Part shown: one piece after another, positions 27,383 to 64,000 of the stretch
Position numbering within the stretch: the first letter of the stretch is position 1
How the letters are laid out: every line of letters starts with the position of its first letter
DNA from: Glandiceps talaboti
Lineage: Eukaryota; Hemichordata; Enteropneusta; Spengelidae
Assembly: GCF_964340395.1 (NCBI RefSeq)
Contig: NC_135557.1
Span: forward strand, 11,811,046-11,875,045
Direction: 5' to 3'
DNA length: 64,000 nt
Position numbers and translations under genes: made by a program
The notes under the pieces: generated by a model
What the model saw: only the letters and a program-made list of their open reading frames with translations
Databases searched by the model: none
What the model was told of the DNA's origin: nothing

Positions 27383-27383
<1 letters not shown>

Positions 27384-29804
27384 CCTTTATTCCTCCTCAA
27401 AAAAGAGAAGAGTTACACAACAATAAAGCAAAAAACTATCGAATTAGATTAGAGAGGAAAAGTATAAATAATTACAGAAAACTAATGGCAATATTCATGT
27501 TTCAAATAAACATGGCGTAGGGTTCGTTTCTAAATGTCCAGGCACATATGCGTAAACTTTAAGATAATATCTTGAAGTAGTTCAGTGTTAACGAGGAGAT
27601 TGTCGTTGCAAAAGACATCTCCTACAATTTTGACAATGAGATCAAACTCATCTAAGTTGAATAAAGCCACAGAAAAGTCTATTACTTGTCTAGAAATAGT
27701 CTCTAGCAGTGATCGATGAGAGGACAGTTGTTCAGAAACAAGTTTTGATGTTGGCGCGAGCGTTCACGTTCCCGTGTTGTTTCACCGAAAACAAGTAATC
27801 TACATTTTGTGGCTGAGAGCTTCAGTCTCCATGTCGAGCAGTAATTGCATACAATATTCAACATTTTTTGACATGTAGAGCGAGTTGGTGCTAATATTGA
27901 GATGTCATCTGCTAACGCAGGCGCACCAAGAAATAGCAAATCAATGTAACATCCGAATCTACTGTTCTCGAGTTCAACGAAGAGGTCATTTGCATAACTT
28001 GGGAATAGAGTTGTAGAAAGGATAGTCGATATTCCTCAGACGTATACGTGTCTATGGCGACTTGACATTTTTGTCCGTGAAACATGTTTTTCAATAATCT
28101 CCAAAGTTTTGCGTTGATGCCCAAAGTGTACAATTTGTGAAATAAACCATTCCACCAAATCGAGTCAAAAGCTTTTTGAACGTCAAGACTGCACATAAAT
28201 ACCTTGCTACCTCTTTCAACGTGATGAAGAATTGTCTCTTGAACGCAGAATGCTGTAGTGATATTACTCTGACCAGGTTGATAGCCGATGCGAAATGCAC
28301 ATTTCAAAGAGTTTTTGCAGAGTCGGTAGCAGAGTGATGCCCCACCTGTAGTTTGCGGGATCAAAACGATTTTTGTTACCACCCTTGAAAATTGGAACAA
28401 GGTATGCAGATTTGAATGATGAAGGAATGTATTCAACATTAATCAATGCATTAAATAAATTAACTAATGTGTCCATAACAAAGGGGCCTCCGAAAATAAT
28501 GTGTTCGTATGTGATGGAGTCTGGCCCTCCTGCTTTTCCACGTTTCAGTTTTCCTATAGCAAGTGAGATATCTTCTATAGAGAGTGGTCAAGACAATGGT
28601 TTCAGCGTTATCGTGGCTAGAAGCTGAGAGGTTGTCAAGTTCTTCGTCGATTTGGACTCTGAACGAGCTTACAAATGAATTGTCTTCTAGTGGTTCATAG
28701 AATTGTTTGAAGTAGTCCGCAAAAGTGTTGACAACACAAGTATGATTGGAAATTGTTTCGCCGTCTGTGTTTAGGCCAGGAAAGCTGTTACACGTATTTT
28801 TTCTACGAATATTTACATTCCGCCAGAATAGAGATTGGTCAAGTTCGATAGCGTTTTCAATGAAATCAAATTTTTCACATTCTGCTTTACGTTGTCGTTG
28901 TCTCAGTTCTTTTCTGAAATTGCGTTTTGCTTCTTTATAGTAGCGAAAAGACTCGTGTTGTAATCCTCTTGGCCCACCGGCCGAGATCCACTTATTCCGA
29001 AGTTCTAAAGATTTCCTATGAAGAGACCGAACATCTTTCCAGTAGGGTTTTAGAAACGGTTTGAATTTGGATGAAGGGATGGTTTCAGATGCCGTATCAC
29101 GGAGAATCTTTATGAGTGTGCTTGTATATTGATCTATATCAGCCGGGCATGAGAGTATTTCATTTTCTAGTGAAATGGTCTTTAATTTACCGGACAACGA
29201 TCTAGTGTACGACTCTTTTATTGAGTTAATGTCAAGCTTCGACCACTTTAAGAGAGATTTCTGTGGTAAAGAGGTCCGAGTGTGTGAGATGTCGAGGTTC
29301 AAGTCACAAATAACTGGATAGTGATCTGAGAGGTTCGAGGCAGAGTCATATAAGATTTTACACGAGTTTAGCGTAAAAACGAGGTGACGTGGGATCGGAA
29401 TCGAATCTAAAGTTGACTTACTTTGTCCGCTGTAGGCACTGAAAGTTTCGATTGGGCCTGTGCATAAGTTCAGTAGCAAATTTGCCGGAATTAGATCACA
29501 AGAATTTATAAATTATCCGATTGCCCTTTCTCTAGTCGAGACCGGGGTTCCATGGTGACGAGGCCCGAATAGGTTAGCGTTAAAATCACCGAGAATGATG
29601 ACATCACCCATAGGTGAATAAGTTGAATGAAGATCTTCTAAGAAGTTAATGTATTCAGTGTAAGAGTCAACAGTATAATTAACAGGTGGCAAATATACTG
29701 CAAAAACAAAGATGCATTTAGTTTCATATTTACTATGCGTGTAATTGATTTTGAGTCCGATAACACGGTCATCATCGAAATCAAGGTAATCAATAGTCGA
29801 TGTG
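27383..29804 (-). mobile_element. LINE (non-LTR retrotransposon), 5'-truncated and degenerate
   Basis: On the minus strand this gives, in order: apurinic-type endonuclease pieces (FVFAVYLPPVNY, LGDFNANLFGPRHHG near 29570, SDHYPVICDLNLDIS near 29310), a long linker region up to about 28600, then reverse transcriptase blocks (FKSAYLVPIFKGGNK near 28380, FRIGYQPGQS near 28270, CSLDVQKAFDSIWW near 28170, ADDISILAPTRS near 27900). The frame is open from about 29480 to 28600 and then broken by several frameshifts; a stop also lies near 29510. The 3' end has AATAAAGGAA followed by a CAA tail. The 5' side stops at a GTGA array at 29801-29842. The element is inactive, with CR1/L2-like domain order; the clade is not certain. 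Confidence 0.88.
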
Positions 29805-29842
29805 AGTGAGTGAGTGAGTGAGTGAGTGAGTGAGTGAGTGAG
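29801..29842. repeat. (GTGA)n microsatellite at the LINE 5' truncation
   Basis: Ten or so GTGA units lie exactly where the endonuclease homology of the adjacent LINE stops. Confidence 0.95.
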
Positions 29843-30845
29843 TAATCAATTGGTTGGTCAATTCGCCAACTGTTTTTGATGCATTTGATTGGTAGGATAC
29901 TTGGATGAATGGATGGATGGCTATTTCTGACCATACAGTTAAAAAAGTGAACAACAGCTTTGTCTTATTCACAAATACTTTCATGAATTCTAGTCTCTAA
30001 AACGTGTGGCAAGTGTACTGTGAGCTGTTATCTAAATCACCACATCAGACATTTACTAAATATATGTTTTCCACCTTGGTAGATGAAGTGATTTACATTA
30101 GGTTATAACACACAAGCACTTCAACGTTTTTAGTGTTGAGCTTTTGATTTCTCTTGGTCGACGATGATAGGTGTGGTCAGCTGTAACAATAGGAATTGAC
30201 ATTCTGGTGATCAGGATTGTAAACATAATACAGATCGAAAGCTCAATGCTAAAAACTTTGAACTATCTTTGTGTTATAACCTTTGTAAATCTGATCAGCT
30301 ATTTGTTGTAAATGAATTTGCATACGTACACATATATTTTATTCTAGTTACTACCAATTTAGTTATTATTAGTATCTAGGTTTCTCGCTTAAACAGTTAG
30401 TTCATCCTTGAATTACTCATAAATAATATTAAAATTCCTCTTCCTTCTTTACCTTTACACTCCCCTTGTTTAGTAACTGAAACACTTGTATCTAAATATA
30501 TTTGATACACTCTAAAGGAAGATTTTCTGACCAATAACTTTCTTCTAAAAAATATGGCAACTAAAGAGATTCTTGTGTCAGTCTGAATCTGAAATAGTTA
30601 CTGGAGTTACATATTATGTATAGTTAGTGATTAGTACCAATGAAAGCATTGAATTCATACGATAGATCGTGTCCCTGTTTTTATTTCACTCTCACTGACT
30701 GTGTTATATTTTAAGTATTTATGTCCACTCTCTGGTTGGAAAGAGTGTGATTTAATTCAAAGCTATCATGTAACAGTACGGTACAGTACAGTACAGTAGG
30801 ATTTTCGTATTTCAAAACTACTTATTCAAATCACACAACATCAAT
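29843..30845. other. Intergenic DNA, no gene recognised
   Basis: AT-rich sequence with a short GGAT block near 29905 and a GTACA block near 30777-30798. No coding exon, RNA gene or clear repeat boundary was seen. Confidence 0.4.
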
Positions 30846-30849
30846 CTCT

Positions 30850-31520
30850 CGTATTATATCTGAAATTCCACCTGTATGCAGACGATAACCAACTGTACCT
30901 CTCCTTTTCTCCGTCAGACACATCACCTTATATTATGGTAACTGCGGTTTGCGACATAAAATTGTGGATGACCGACAATAAACTGAACAAAACGGAAGTG
31001 TTATATAGCAGATCTAAATTCAGTCGCCTTCCATGCCCAATTAATAACATCTCTATTGGCTCAAGTACCATTCAACTGGCACAATTCGCACGTAATATTG
31101 GAGTCATATTTGATAGCTACCACTCATTTTGGAAACACATATCCACTACATGTCGTTCAATTTATCACTATCTTCGCAAATTTGGCTACATTCGTCATTA
31201 TCTCACCAAATCTACCTGTCAGAAACTGATTCAAGCAATACTCTCTTCCAAACTCGACTACGGAAATGCATTATTTTATGGCCTACTTAATGAACATTTG
31301 GAACCACTACAACACGCACAAAACCCTGCAGCAAGGATCGTCATGCAGGTAAAAAAAATATGATCACATAACACTAATCTTTAAAGTGCTCCAATGGCTA
31401 CCAGTACAGGATATAATCAAATATAAGCTGTTACAGATCACCTATAAATCTATGAATGGACTCTACATCGTAGAGGAAACTGGCGCTTTATAAATTCACT
31501 GATTGATTGATTGATTGATT
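30850..31520 (+). mobile_element. 3' end of a second LINE (reverse transcriptase fragment)
   Basis: Starting near 30870 the plus strand encodes YADDNQLYLSFSPSDTSPYI, the catalytic block of a reverse transcriptase. This continues, after a small disruption, into SKFSRLPCPINNISIGSSTI, FARNIGVIFDSYHSFWKHIS, QAILSSKLDYGNALFYGLLN and EPLQHAQNPAARIV. After a stop the conserved LQWLPV block follows in another frame. The end GGCGCTTTATAAATTCAC is followed by TTGA repeats. A CR1/jockey-like dead copy, in opposite orientation to the LINE at 27-30 kb. Confidence 0.85.
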
Positions 31521-33360
31521 GTGCACACTACGTAAACAGGACGAACAATTACCTCAAATGACAGACAGTGTGCAGTTGTAGAGAATTCAATACATGTGTA
31601 TTTATAGCGACATATGGAAATATAAGCACTTTATGTAAGCTGAGTAACAGCTTGGTTATAAGAGGTTTGTGTTGACTGTGTCAGAGCTTTTATTGTGTGA
31701 AGTAAGAGATAAACTAAATGGACACTAGGGGACCACTTTGTATTCCTTTGATTCCATGTAACCCTTTGTGATAACATGCTTGATGACGCTGTACTTTGCC
31801 AGGGTTTCCACCTTCTATATAAAGTTTATTTTGCGCAATATTTTTTTCATTCTTGCTGCAGAGAAGGTTTGGTAAGTTTTGCTTTACTTTATTTCTGCAT
31901 GAAATAAGGGACTCTCGGAGTCTTTTCATGTGACGTAAAGAAGATATGTACTTTGAGTATAAGAGCTCACTTTTTATGTAAAACACAACATTGGATATTA
32001 GTTTTCCTCGGTACGATTTAATATGAGCATGGAGTGTTATGCGACTAACATGAACTTTTTCAGTCCTCGATATTTTTTATGTTTGTGTGAATTACAATTC
32101 TGTGCCGATGATGGTGTGCTTGGTACACGTTTACATCCATGCAAGAGATATCTTTTTAAATTGTTAGTTCGAAATGATTCATTAGTACCAGTGTCGTATC
32201 CACCATAAGGGTTAATGGTTAGTTCTTCAAGGGTTTAGATATGGAATATACACATCCTTAAGTAAACTACACTATTTCTCATTTTAGATTAGTTTTTTGT
32301 TAATGTGACTGTGGCCTACTCAAACGAAAAGAATGATATGTCAGAAGACATCTAAATACTGTCATTTTATGTCATTCTAGACGAGCGTCTGATTATGTTT
32401 GAAAAAGAAATATCCAAACAGTTTGTATATCAAACGAGGCAGAATTCCACTATTTCTCAAACAAGAAATATCTTTTTTTTATACATATTTAGCTTTCAAG
32501 TTAATATTGTATGACAAATTCCTAGTAGCCTGTGATGTCTGTAGTTTCCCATCCTTGCTATCTTTATAAATTTGCAGATGTTGCTATATCAATAAGACAC
32601 CTTATAAGTATTGCAAGACAAGTTAAAAGTATTGCACAGTATATAACGATGATATATAAAGTCGTGCTCCTGAATTGAAACGCTCACTTGCAAGTTTCAT
32701 GATAAAAATTCGGAAATGAAAAAAAATGCATGTTTATACATACATACAGACAGTCATATCAATACACGATGAATAACATATTTAAACATATTAACATAAC
32801 ATAGACATAACATTTGAACATATTAAAGTTAATGTTTGTAGTGATGCATGGCGCTTTTCGTAGAAAAATATGACTAAAAGACAATTTCATTTTGAACAGC
32901 ACACCTTGTGCGTTATATCTCTCAAGTCTCAAATTGATAAAGATATATGACAACTACAAACTTTTTAAACTCCAATATATATTTTCATCTTCGATCGATA
33001 CTGTACAGGCAGAAATAAGCGGGCCTAAGAGTTTATACAGGCAATTTCCTATTCTTTCGACCCTTTCTGATTCTACTATATTTAAAATACGTTTTGTTTA
33101 TCCTTATTTCAAATAATTTTATTTTTAACACATATAGTCATCGTTCTTTGGAGTGAAGGCGTTGTATTAGTAATCCATGTAAACTTTGCTGTATGGAATT
33201 CAATACATGTGTATTATTGACAAGACACTTGTATTGGCATCCATGATGATGGAACAAAATTTTAATGTAAAACACAATTGTTACTTTCAACGTAATTTGA
33301 TATCCGTTAAGGACTATGCTCAACAAAGATGTTGAATTAATTAGGGTTAAGCAGTTGCGA
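31521..33360. other. Intergenic DNA, no gene recognised
   Basis: Several short open frames (for example minus strand 31714-31986, plus strand 32023-32208) have no recognisable domain. The sequence AATTCAATACATGTGTATT occurs near 31587 and again near 33198, suggesting diverged repeats. Nothing else could be supported. Confidence 0.4.
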
Positions 33361-33361
33361 T

Positions 33362-33710
33362 ATTTTAAAGTGGACACATGAATGAGAATTAGACTTTTAT
33401 TTTGGATTTTTAATTTATAAATCATTTTTTATGCATCCTACTTGAAAAAAATGAATGTAAAATAATGTAGCCCAAGTCTGTGTTTGTAATTCAATACATT
33501 GCAAAATGCTAAAGAAACATGATTACAAATATTTGTTTTTGTACGTACAATAACAAACACATTTGTCAGTCTTTTGCAATTTATTGAGTTACGAACAAAT
33601 GTTGTTTCACGTTATTTTTCAAGTAGGAAGCCATGGTAATGTTGTTTTATAAATTAAAAATCCAAAATGATTATCCAATCCTCACCCAGATGGCCACTTT
33701 AACTTACACG
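33362..33710. mobile_element. MITE family B, copy 1
   Basis: About 345 bases with inverted ends. The left end reads AAAGTGGACACATGAATGAG, then TTTTGGATTTTTAATTTATA. The right end contains TATAAATTAAAAATCCAAAA and then CACCCAGATGGCCACTTTAA. A related element with the same ends lies at 39712-40056 and a left-end piece at 42170-42270. There is no coding frame of note. Confidence 0.75.
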
Positions 33711-33896
33711 GGCATAAAATAGTGTTATATTATCAATATTTTGGACACTTCTTATCTGTGAACCAGTATTATGAGAATTATATTGTATCAATTAAAACTA
33801 CATTTGTAATATACCAAATGTAAATTAACCATTCCTTGATTGGAAGAATATTCTGAAACGTATTGTGCTCTGTTTGAAATCTCGTTCTTCCTACAG

Positions 33897-33936
33897 ATAT
33901 ACACATTTCGAAAGAACGAATCCAGGAAATCCAAAG
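33897..33936 (+). other. Possible 5' UTR exon of the VWD gene
   Basis: A pyrimidine-rich acceptor (TTCTTCCTACAG) and a good donor (AAAG then gtaagc) enclose 40 bases with no ATG. It lies 360 bases upstream of the exon with the start codon. No transcript supports it. Confidence 0.25.
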
Positions 33937-34302
33937 GTAAGCTAAGGAAGGTTAGAAAACACTTCTTTATGCAGCAGGAATATGTACATTGTACTTCTTC
34001 AGGAATTTAGCTTTCTACTCTTTGCCTTTGCAAAATTCACACTAAAACAAATCGTGTACGTTTTAGTCCAATATATAGGGTTTGTTTTCAATGTGAACGC
34101 CTTGATGGAACTCAAACCACTCTCTCACAATTCATCGTATAATTCACGAGCAAATTTCTGAATTTAATTGCTAATTAAGGTATTTAAAAGACCAACCCAC
34201 AGCGAAGTACTTTTGATACACTTATCATGCCCTCATGCCTGACATTCATTCTAATTAAAGCACTCCAATTGTCTGTTTTTTCTGTCTTCATCAGATTCCA
34301 AA

Positions 34303-40153
<5,851 letters not shown>

Positions 40154-40404
40154 ATGGAACGTCGACGTCATCACTTATAATAATACACGTAATTTCATAG
40201 TCCCATTTAAGTATTTAAGCATCTATGAAAAAAGTTGCATGCACCTTAAATCATATTTTGACAAGGGTTACTTTGAGAATCATCTACTGATGGAAATATT
40301 TACGTTGTAATTTGAGATTCTAAATGTAGAAATAAATGAATAAAATGCGCAGAGACATTGTGTCCTCGTTATTGTGATTTTGGATCATTGCTGGTTGGCA
40401 AACT

Positions 40405-40541
40405 GAAGGAAGGAAGGAAGGAAGGAAGGAAGGCATAATGAATGAATAAACGAACGAACGAACGAGTGCGTGAACTGATTTGTTGGTTGGTTGGTTGCGT
40501 GCTTGCTTGTGTGATTACTCGTTCGCTCGATTTTTTAAATA

Positions 40542-40584
<43 letters not shown>

Positions 40585-40625
40585 ACAGACGGACGTATTA
40601 CAGACGGACGGATGCACGGAGGGAC
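40405..40625. repeat. (GGAA)n, (AACG)n, (TTGA)n and (GACG)n microsatellites
   Basis: A chain of short tetranucleotide blocks downstream of the VWD polyadenylation signals. The minus-strand open frame across it is an artefact. Confidence 0.9.
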
Positions 40626-40787
40626 GGACGGAGCACATCATAATAGCCCCTGCCTCAGGGAGGGGGTGCTAACAAAAGTATCACATTTCTAATTTTTTAA
40701 AGTAGATGTATCATCATCACGACTTTTGCGATCTTGCAGGTGATGTCAGTTGTCAAGAAATATCTTGACATGATGGACATTTTGATG

Positions 40788-41110
40788 TTATTCCCCACCA
40801 TTTTTCCTCATTCAGCCAAGGAAAACACGAGAGATCTTAGGGGTCTCTGTCACTACGAGTTGCTAGACGAGTAGTGACAACCCTTAGGTCAAGAGTATTT
40901 TCTGGCTGAATGAAGAAAAATATTGAATAATAACATAATTATACCAGCGCCCGTAATATCAAAAAAAAATCGGGAAAAGTAATAGCAATTGTGTCATATT
41001 TCGAACACACCAAAACCAATGATGTAAACACGCGTTGTCGTGACGTAGACAACCAGACAATATGTTCCATATTTTTATTTTTTTTAAACTTGGCTCATGT
41101 ATGATGGTGC
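40788..41110. mobile_element. Foldback element family A, copy 1 with tail
   Basis: A palindromic core (40788-40935) starts TTCCCCACCATTTTTCCTCA and CAGCCAAGGAAAACACGAG, contains CACTACGAGTTGCTAGACGA near its centre and ends GAGTATTTTCTGGCTGAATG then AAGAAAAATATTG. The tail runs through ATAACATAATTATACCAG, CATATTTCGAACACA and CGCGTTGTCGTGACGTAGAC. Core and tail recur at 42716-43050 in the same orientation. Confidence 0.75.
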
Positions 41111-41357
41111 TAGAATACGTAAATATAACTATCATTCCTCTTATACCAAAACAAAGTTGCATTTTATCTTCTTTTTTAATGTATTTTTTTTTATTTACAA
41201 TGTAATGTAGCTGTACATGTGTCGGTCTTGTAATGATTTTATTCAAAATGCATATATAAGCACTGAGCATGCGCTGTATAGCTCGAAACATCCGTTTATG
41301 ATTCGTATATTACAATGTCTGTTTTAACAATACATTACTTCCAATTTTTTGTAAAGT

Positions 41358-41361
41358 TTTA

Positions 41362-41363
<2 letters not shown>
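41358..41363 (-). terminator. AATAAA overlapping the stop codon of the TIR-SAM-Death gene
   Basis: The minus strand reads TGGTAATAAAAC: the stop TAA shares two bases with an AATAAA hexamer. If used, the 3' UTR would be only some 15-30 nt. Other hexamers occur further downstream (for example near 41240). Confidence 0.35.
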
Positions 41364-45341
<3,978 letters not shown>

Positions 45342-45473
45342 ATGATTGTAACTGTGGCTTCAAAACTAAACTGGAATCACAACAAAGAAAAGTTGTGAAA
45401 CGAATTAATTAGGTAGGGATTAAATATTGGCTAAATGTATGATATTGTAAGGTCTACTATAACACCGCTGACG

Positions 45474-45523
45474 CCACCACCACCACCACCACCACGACCA
45501 CCACCAAGAGTAGCAACAAAAGC

Positions 45524-45554
<31 letters not shown>

Positions 45555-45691
45555 CTTTACTTGATACACTAATAGATCATAGAATACAGATATACATAGA
45601 TGTAGATGTGTTTAATCGGTAACACCCTCGTCCAATTGCTGAATAGGATATGATGAGTTTTAGCGTAGATGCAGATGTAGAGAATAATAAC

Positions 45692-45736
<45 letters not shown>

Positions 45737-45740
45737 AAAC
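45474..45740. repeat. (CAC)n and (CAA)n microsatellites
   Basis: CAC units at 45474-45508, CAA units at 45518-45555 and again at 45692-45738. Upstream of the TIR gene start. Confidence 0.93.
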
Positions 45741-47300
45741 AACGACAGAAGCAGCAGAGTAGGGGCAACAACAATGACTGAAATCAACGCCAACAATATT
45801 AACAATAACATACTAGTTATATCTCATTGACGACTCCTGTTAATGACTGTTAATACCGTCTTAATTGATCACTCGTCTTATGGAATGTGTTTTGGTACCA
45901 CACCTTTGTATTGGTATGGCCTGTAAACAAACATATACCGACACACTGCCATGGCCCCAGTACAAATACTAGTATATCATCTGCCCCTATACAACGCTAA
46001 CAAGGCCACATCAATGACATTACATTGTGGCATGGTTAGTAACAAAGCTCCATGATGATTTACCTTCGATATTTTTGGTGGAGGAACCAATAACAGTACA
46101 TAAATATCTTACAATAGTCCCGCTTCTAAATGTCGCGTAGAATTCGTTGATTTGGGGTGTCAAAGTTCATTACCCATGCGTAAAATTCACTAATACATGT
46201 CGGCGTTGACTATGCGTATACGTAGTCATGGGAACCCCTGACGTCACACAGGTGAGCTTGTAATGGGGTCGACTTTTACTATAATTATACATGTTCAAGA
46301 CTTACATTGTAAGTGGCGAGATCAATAGTTCAATGTAGGATTTAAAAAAATATATATTTTACTGTGGGGCGGGGGGGGGGTAGAGACATTTTAGTTCTCA
46401 TTTTTATAAAATCACATTTTTTTTTGTTGGATCTGATTGCACCCCTAACCCAAATACAAATATTAAATATAGACGACAGCAAATCCCGCCATGGGCCTTG
46501 TGAAAAGAAATCCCCACTCTGCACCCAGATCAACCAACGTTCTTACTTGCTTTAATATTAATCAGTCGTTCGACCAACACTTGCAATTGAATATATGGTG
46601 CTTCAATATTGGAACCATACACACAACAGAATACCTTCAATGATGGAAAAAGACTACCGTCTGCAACCAGGTTCGTTTGCAGTGCCAGTGACTGTAATCG
46701 ACACAACAGTGTAACAGCTATGCTTGTAAATCATGAGTGGCCTACACGTTACATTACCGCGGATTTACAACGTCATAAAAACCCACTAGCCTCTTTACGG
46801 CGGCGCTAAGCATAAATACTCTACCTTACGACAAGTTACGAGAATGCTGATCTCACGAACAAATTCAAGAAGTCTAACTTTAGTTAAGGCTTATAGACTT
46901 GAATGACTATCACTAATACACTATTTCCTCTATCCTAACTGACTCTAGCCTACCTGTAGTCTTGAAGGACCAACACTACTATTTCAGCTATCCTAACTAT
47001 AGCCAACCTGTAGACTTGAAGGACCAACACTACTACACTATTTCAGCTATCCTAACTGACATTTTGAATTTTTGAACGTTCGCTAAAGTTTGTCATTCTC
47101 TGAGGGAAAATGAAATGAAAATGACAGCTTCAACATAAGCTAATTACTCTGTGTACTGTACGTTCTCGCTATTGAATTCGAATTTAGCATGTTTGTAAAA
47201 TGATTGTATTAACTCTATAACAGTATTCATCAATCCCCCACACTTGGCGATGAGGGCGTGATTAGTCATCGATCGCGTTATAAATCTTGCCTACTATCAC
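45740..47300. other. Intergenic DNA between TIR and BACE genes, no gene seen
   Basis: No coding exon was recognised. At 46920-47060 a unit with TGTAGTCTTGAAGGACCAAC and TTTCAGCTATCCTAACT is tandemly repeated about twice (unit near 65-70 bases). G-rich and C-rich tracts near 46365 are unexplained. Confidence 0.45.
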
Positions 47301-47311
47301 AAATACTCTGC

Positions 47312-47391
47312 ATACATACATACATACATACATACATACATACATACATACATACATACACACGCACGCACGCACGCACACACACACACAC

Positions 47392-47422
<31 letters not shown>

Positions 47423-47472
47423 CATACATACATACATACATACATACATACATACATACATACATACATACA
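47312..47472. repeat. (CATA)n-(CGCA)n-(CA)n-(CATA)n microsatellite
   Basis: Tetranucleotide array with a central CACG/CA section. The open frames on both strands are artefacts. Confidence 0.95.
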
Positions 47473-47697
47473 CAAAAAGCTGTACATTGTATTCGTTGTA
47501 CAGTGTAACAGTAGCCTATAGCTAGTATACATATACAGTTATGTTCGTGACAGCAAATCAAAATTAAAACTAACGCCACAATTATTGCAGTTATTATAGT
47601 ACTAGTGTTGTTGTTCAATTCCACTCTAGACACAATTCTAGATCCATTTTTACCAAGGGGGTTCGATCTTATATAATAAATCATTTATGTGTACGAA

Positions 47698-47723
47698 AAA
47701 CAAACAAACAAACACACAAACAA

Positions 47724-47786
<63 letters not shown>

Positions 47787-47788
47787 CA
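47698..47788. repeat. (AAAC)n-(CAGA)n microsatellite
   Basis: AAACAAAC units then a pure CAGA run at 47727-47786. Confidence 0.95.
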
Positions 47789-48090
47789 AAAATCCACGAA
47801 GACACATCAATATTGACAAACGTGAAAGGTGTGAATGACACTTGTAAATTGATTTACCTATGTATTGTATGCAAATTAATAATACTTGATCTCTATATAG
47901 ATCTAACACAAATATGAAAAGAAGAAGAAACCTTTAGAAAATAAAATACGCGAACATGTTGTCTTTATCATTTCTTCAACTGTAATTCTCTGAGATCTCA
48001 TATGCTAAGTGCCCGTGGTATTGAATGTCAGAACCGAGTTGTCACAAAGGAAACGTAAATACGCTTGACGTAACCTCTGACCCTACGAGG

Positions 48091-48106
48091 TCATGCCATG
48101 ACGTCA
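48091..48106 (+). promoter_or_regulatory. Possible CRE and receptor half-sites upstream of BACE
   Basis: A full palindromic CRE, TGACGTCA, is at 48099-48106, about 350 bases before the BACE ATG. GAGGTCATGCCATGACG around it also forms an inverted pair of GGTCA-like half-sites. The surrounding 200 bases are relatively rich in CG, as in a promoter. No TATA box is evident. Function is inference. Confidence 0.3.
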
Positions 48107-48453
48107 GAGCTTTATTTGCCCAAACGCTTCCGCATACTGTCTCACTGTGGCTGTCCGTTGGCAGAGTCCATCAGCGTACGTCTTGTTCGCTCTCTCTACT
48201 ATAGACTTACAAGTTCCGTTTTTTCGATGTGTAAATGCAGACACGACGCTTAGTGTGTCCAACACACCCTTTTCTCCAGTCGCACACAGATGTGGGTGAA
48301 ATTACGAATCGTCGGCATTGACGCGATCATGGACATTTTGAGTCATACAGTGTACGCTAGTCTTGTGTGTGTGTGTGAAATTTCCAACGTTACAGTGTGA
48401 GTAAGGTCATTGGGACGGAGTATTTCAGTGCCGGAGTACACGAACACATCGAC

Positions 48454-64000
<15,547 letters not shown>

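Overview
This is an AT-rich, intron-rich, repeat-laden stretch of an animal nuclear genome. The genes are split into short GT..AG exons and encode metazoan protein families: C-type lectin, EGF, animal GH9 cellulase, von Willebrand D, TIR-SAM-Death and beta-secretase. There are LINE, SINE and MITE-like repeats and dozens of long microsatellites. An invertebrate bilaterian (for example a lophotrochozoan, hemichordate or cephalochordate) fits best; I cannot name the species from sequence alone. All gene models below were read by hand from splice sites, phase continuity and homology to known families.

Layout. (1) 2881-16407 (+): a complete 17-exon gene for a secreted protein of about 765 aa: signal peptide, C-type lectin, EGF, C-type lectin, EGF, then a full-length glycoside hydrolase family 9 domain. 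Two of the expected GH9 catalytic acids read as amides (N387 and Q745), so it looks like a lectin-linked pseudo-cellulase. A possible TATA box and 5' UTR exon lie near 1070-1185. (2) 19595-20446 (-): the last two coding exons of a sulfatase; the rest was not found. (3) 20.5-34 kb: mostly repeats, including a 1.8-kb element with terminal inverted repeats, a long degenerate LINE (27.4-29.8 kb, -) and the 3' end of another LINE (30.85-31.5 kb, +). (4) 34303-40153 (+): a small secreted protein (about 236 aa) with a Gly/Asn-rich linker and one VWD domain; its main intron holds a 21-bp minisatellite. (5) 41362-45341 (-): a five-exon, 332-aa TIR-SAM-Death protein, probably an innate immune or cell-death adaptor. 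(6) 48454-64000 (+): the first four exons of a BACE-type aspartic protease, with a 12.9-kb first intron rich in decayed tandem repeats; it continues beyond the window.

The neighbouring genes share no obvious pathway. Several are secreted or glycan-related (lectin-GH9, sulfatase, VWD), but that is only suggestive. The strongest candidate for something undescribed is the CTLD-EGF-CTLD-EGF-GH9 gene: its unusual architecture combined with loss of catalytic residues suggests a carbohydrate-binding or scaffold role rather than cellulose digestion. Second-tier points are the TIR-SAM-Death protein, three families of foldback elements, decoy splice donors created by a tandem duplication in BACE, and microsatellites that start at the 3' tails of retroelements.
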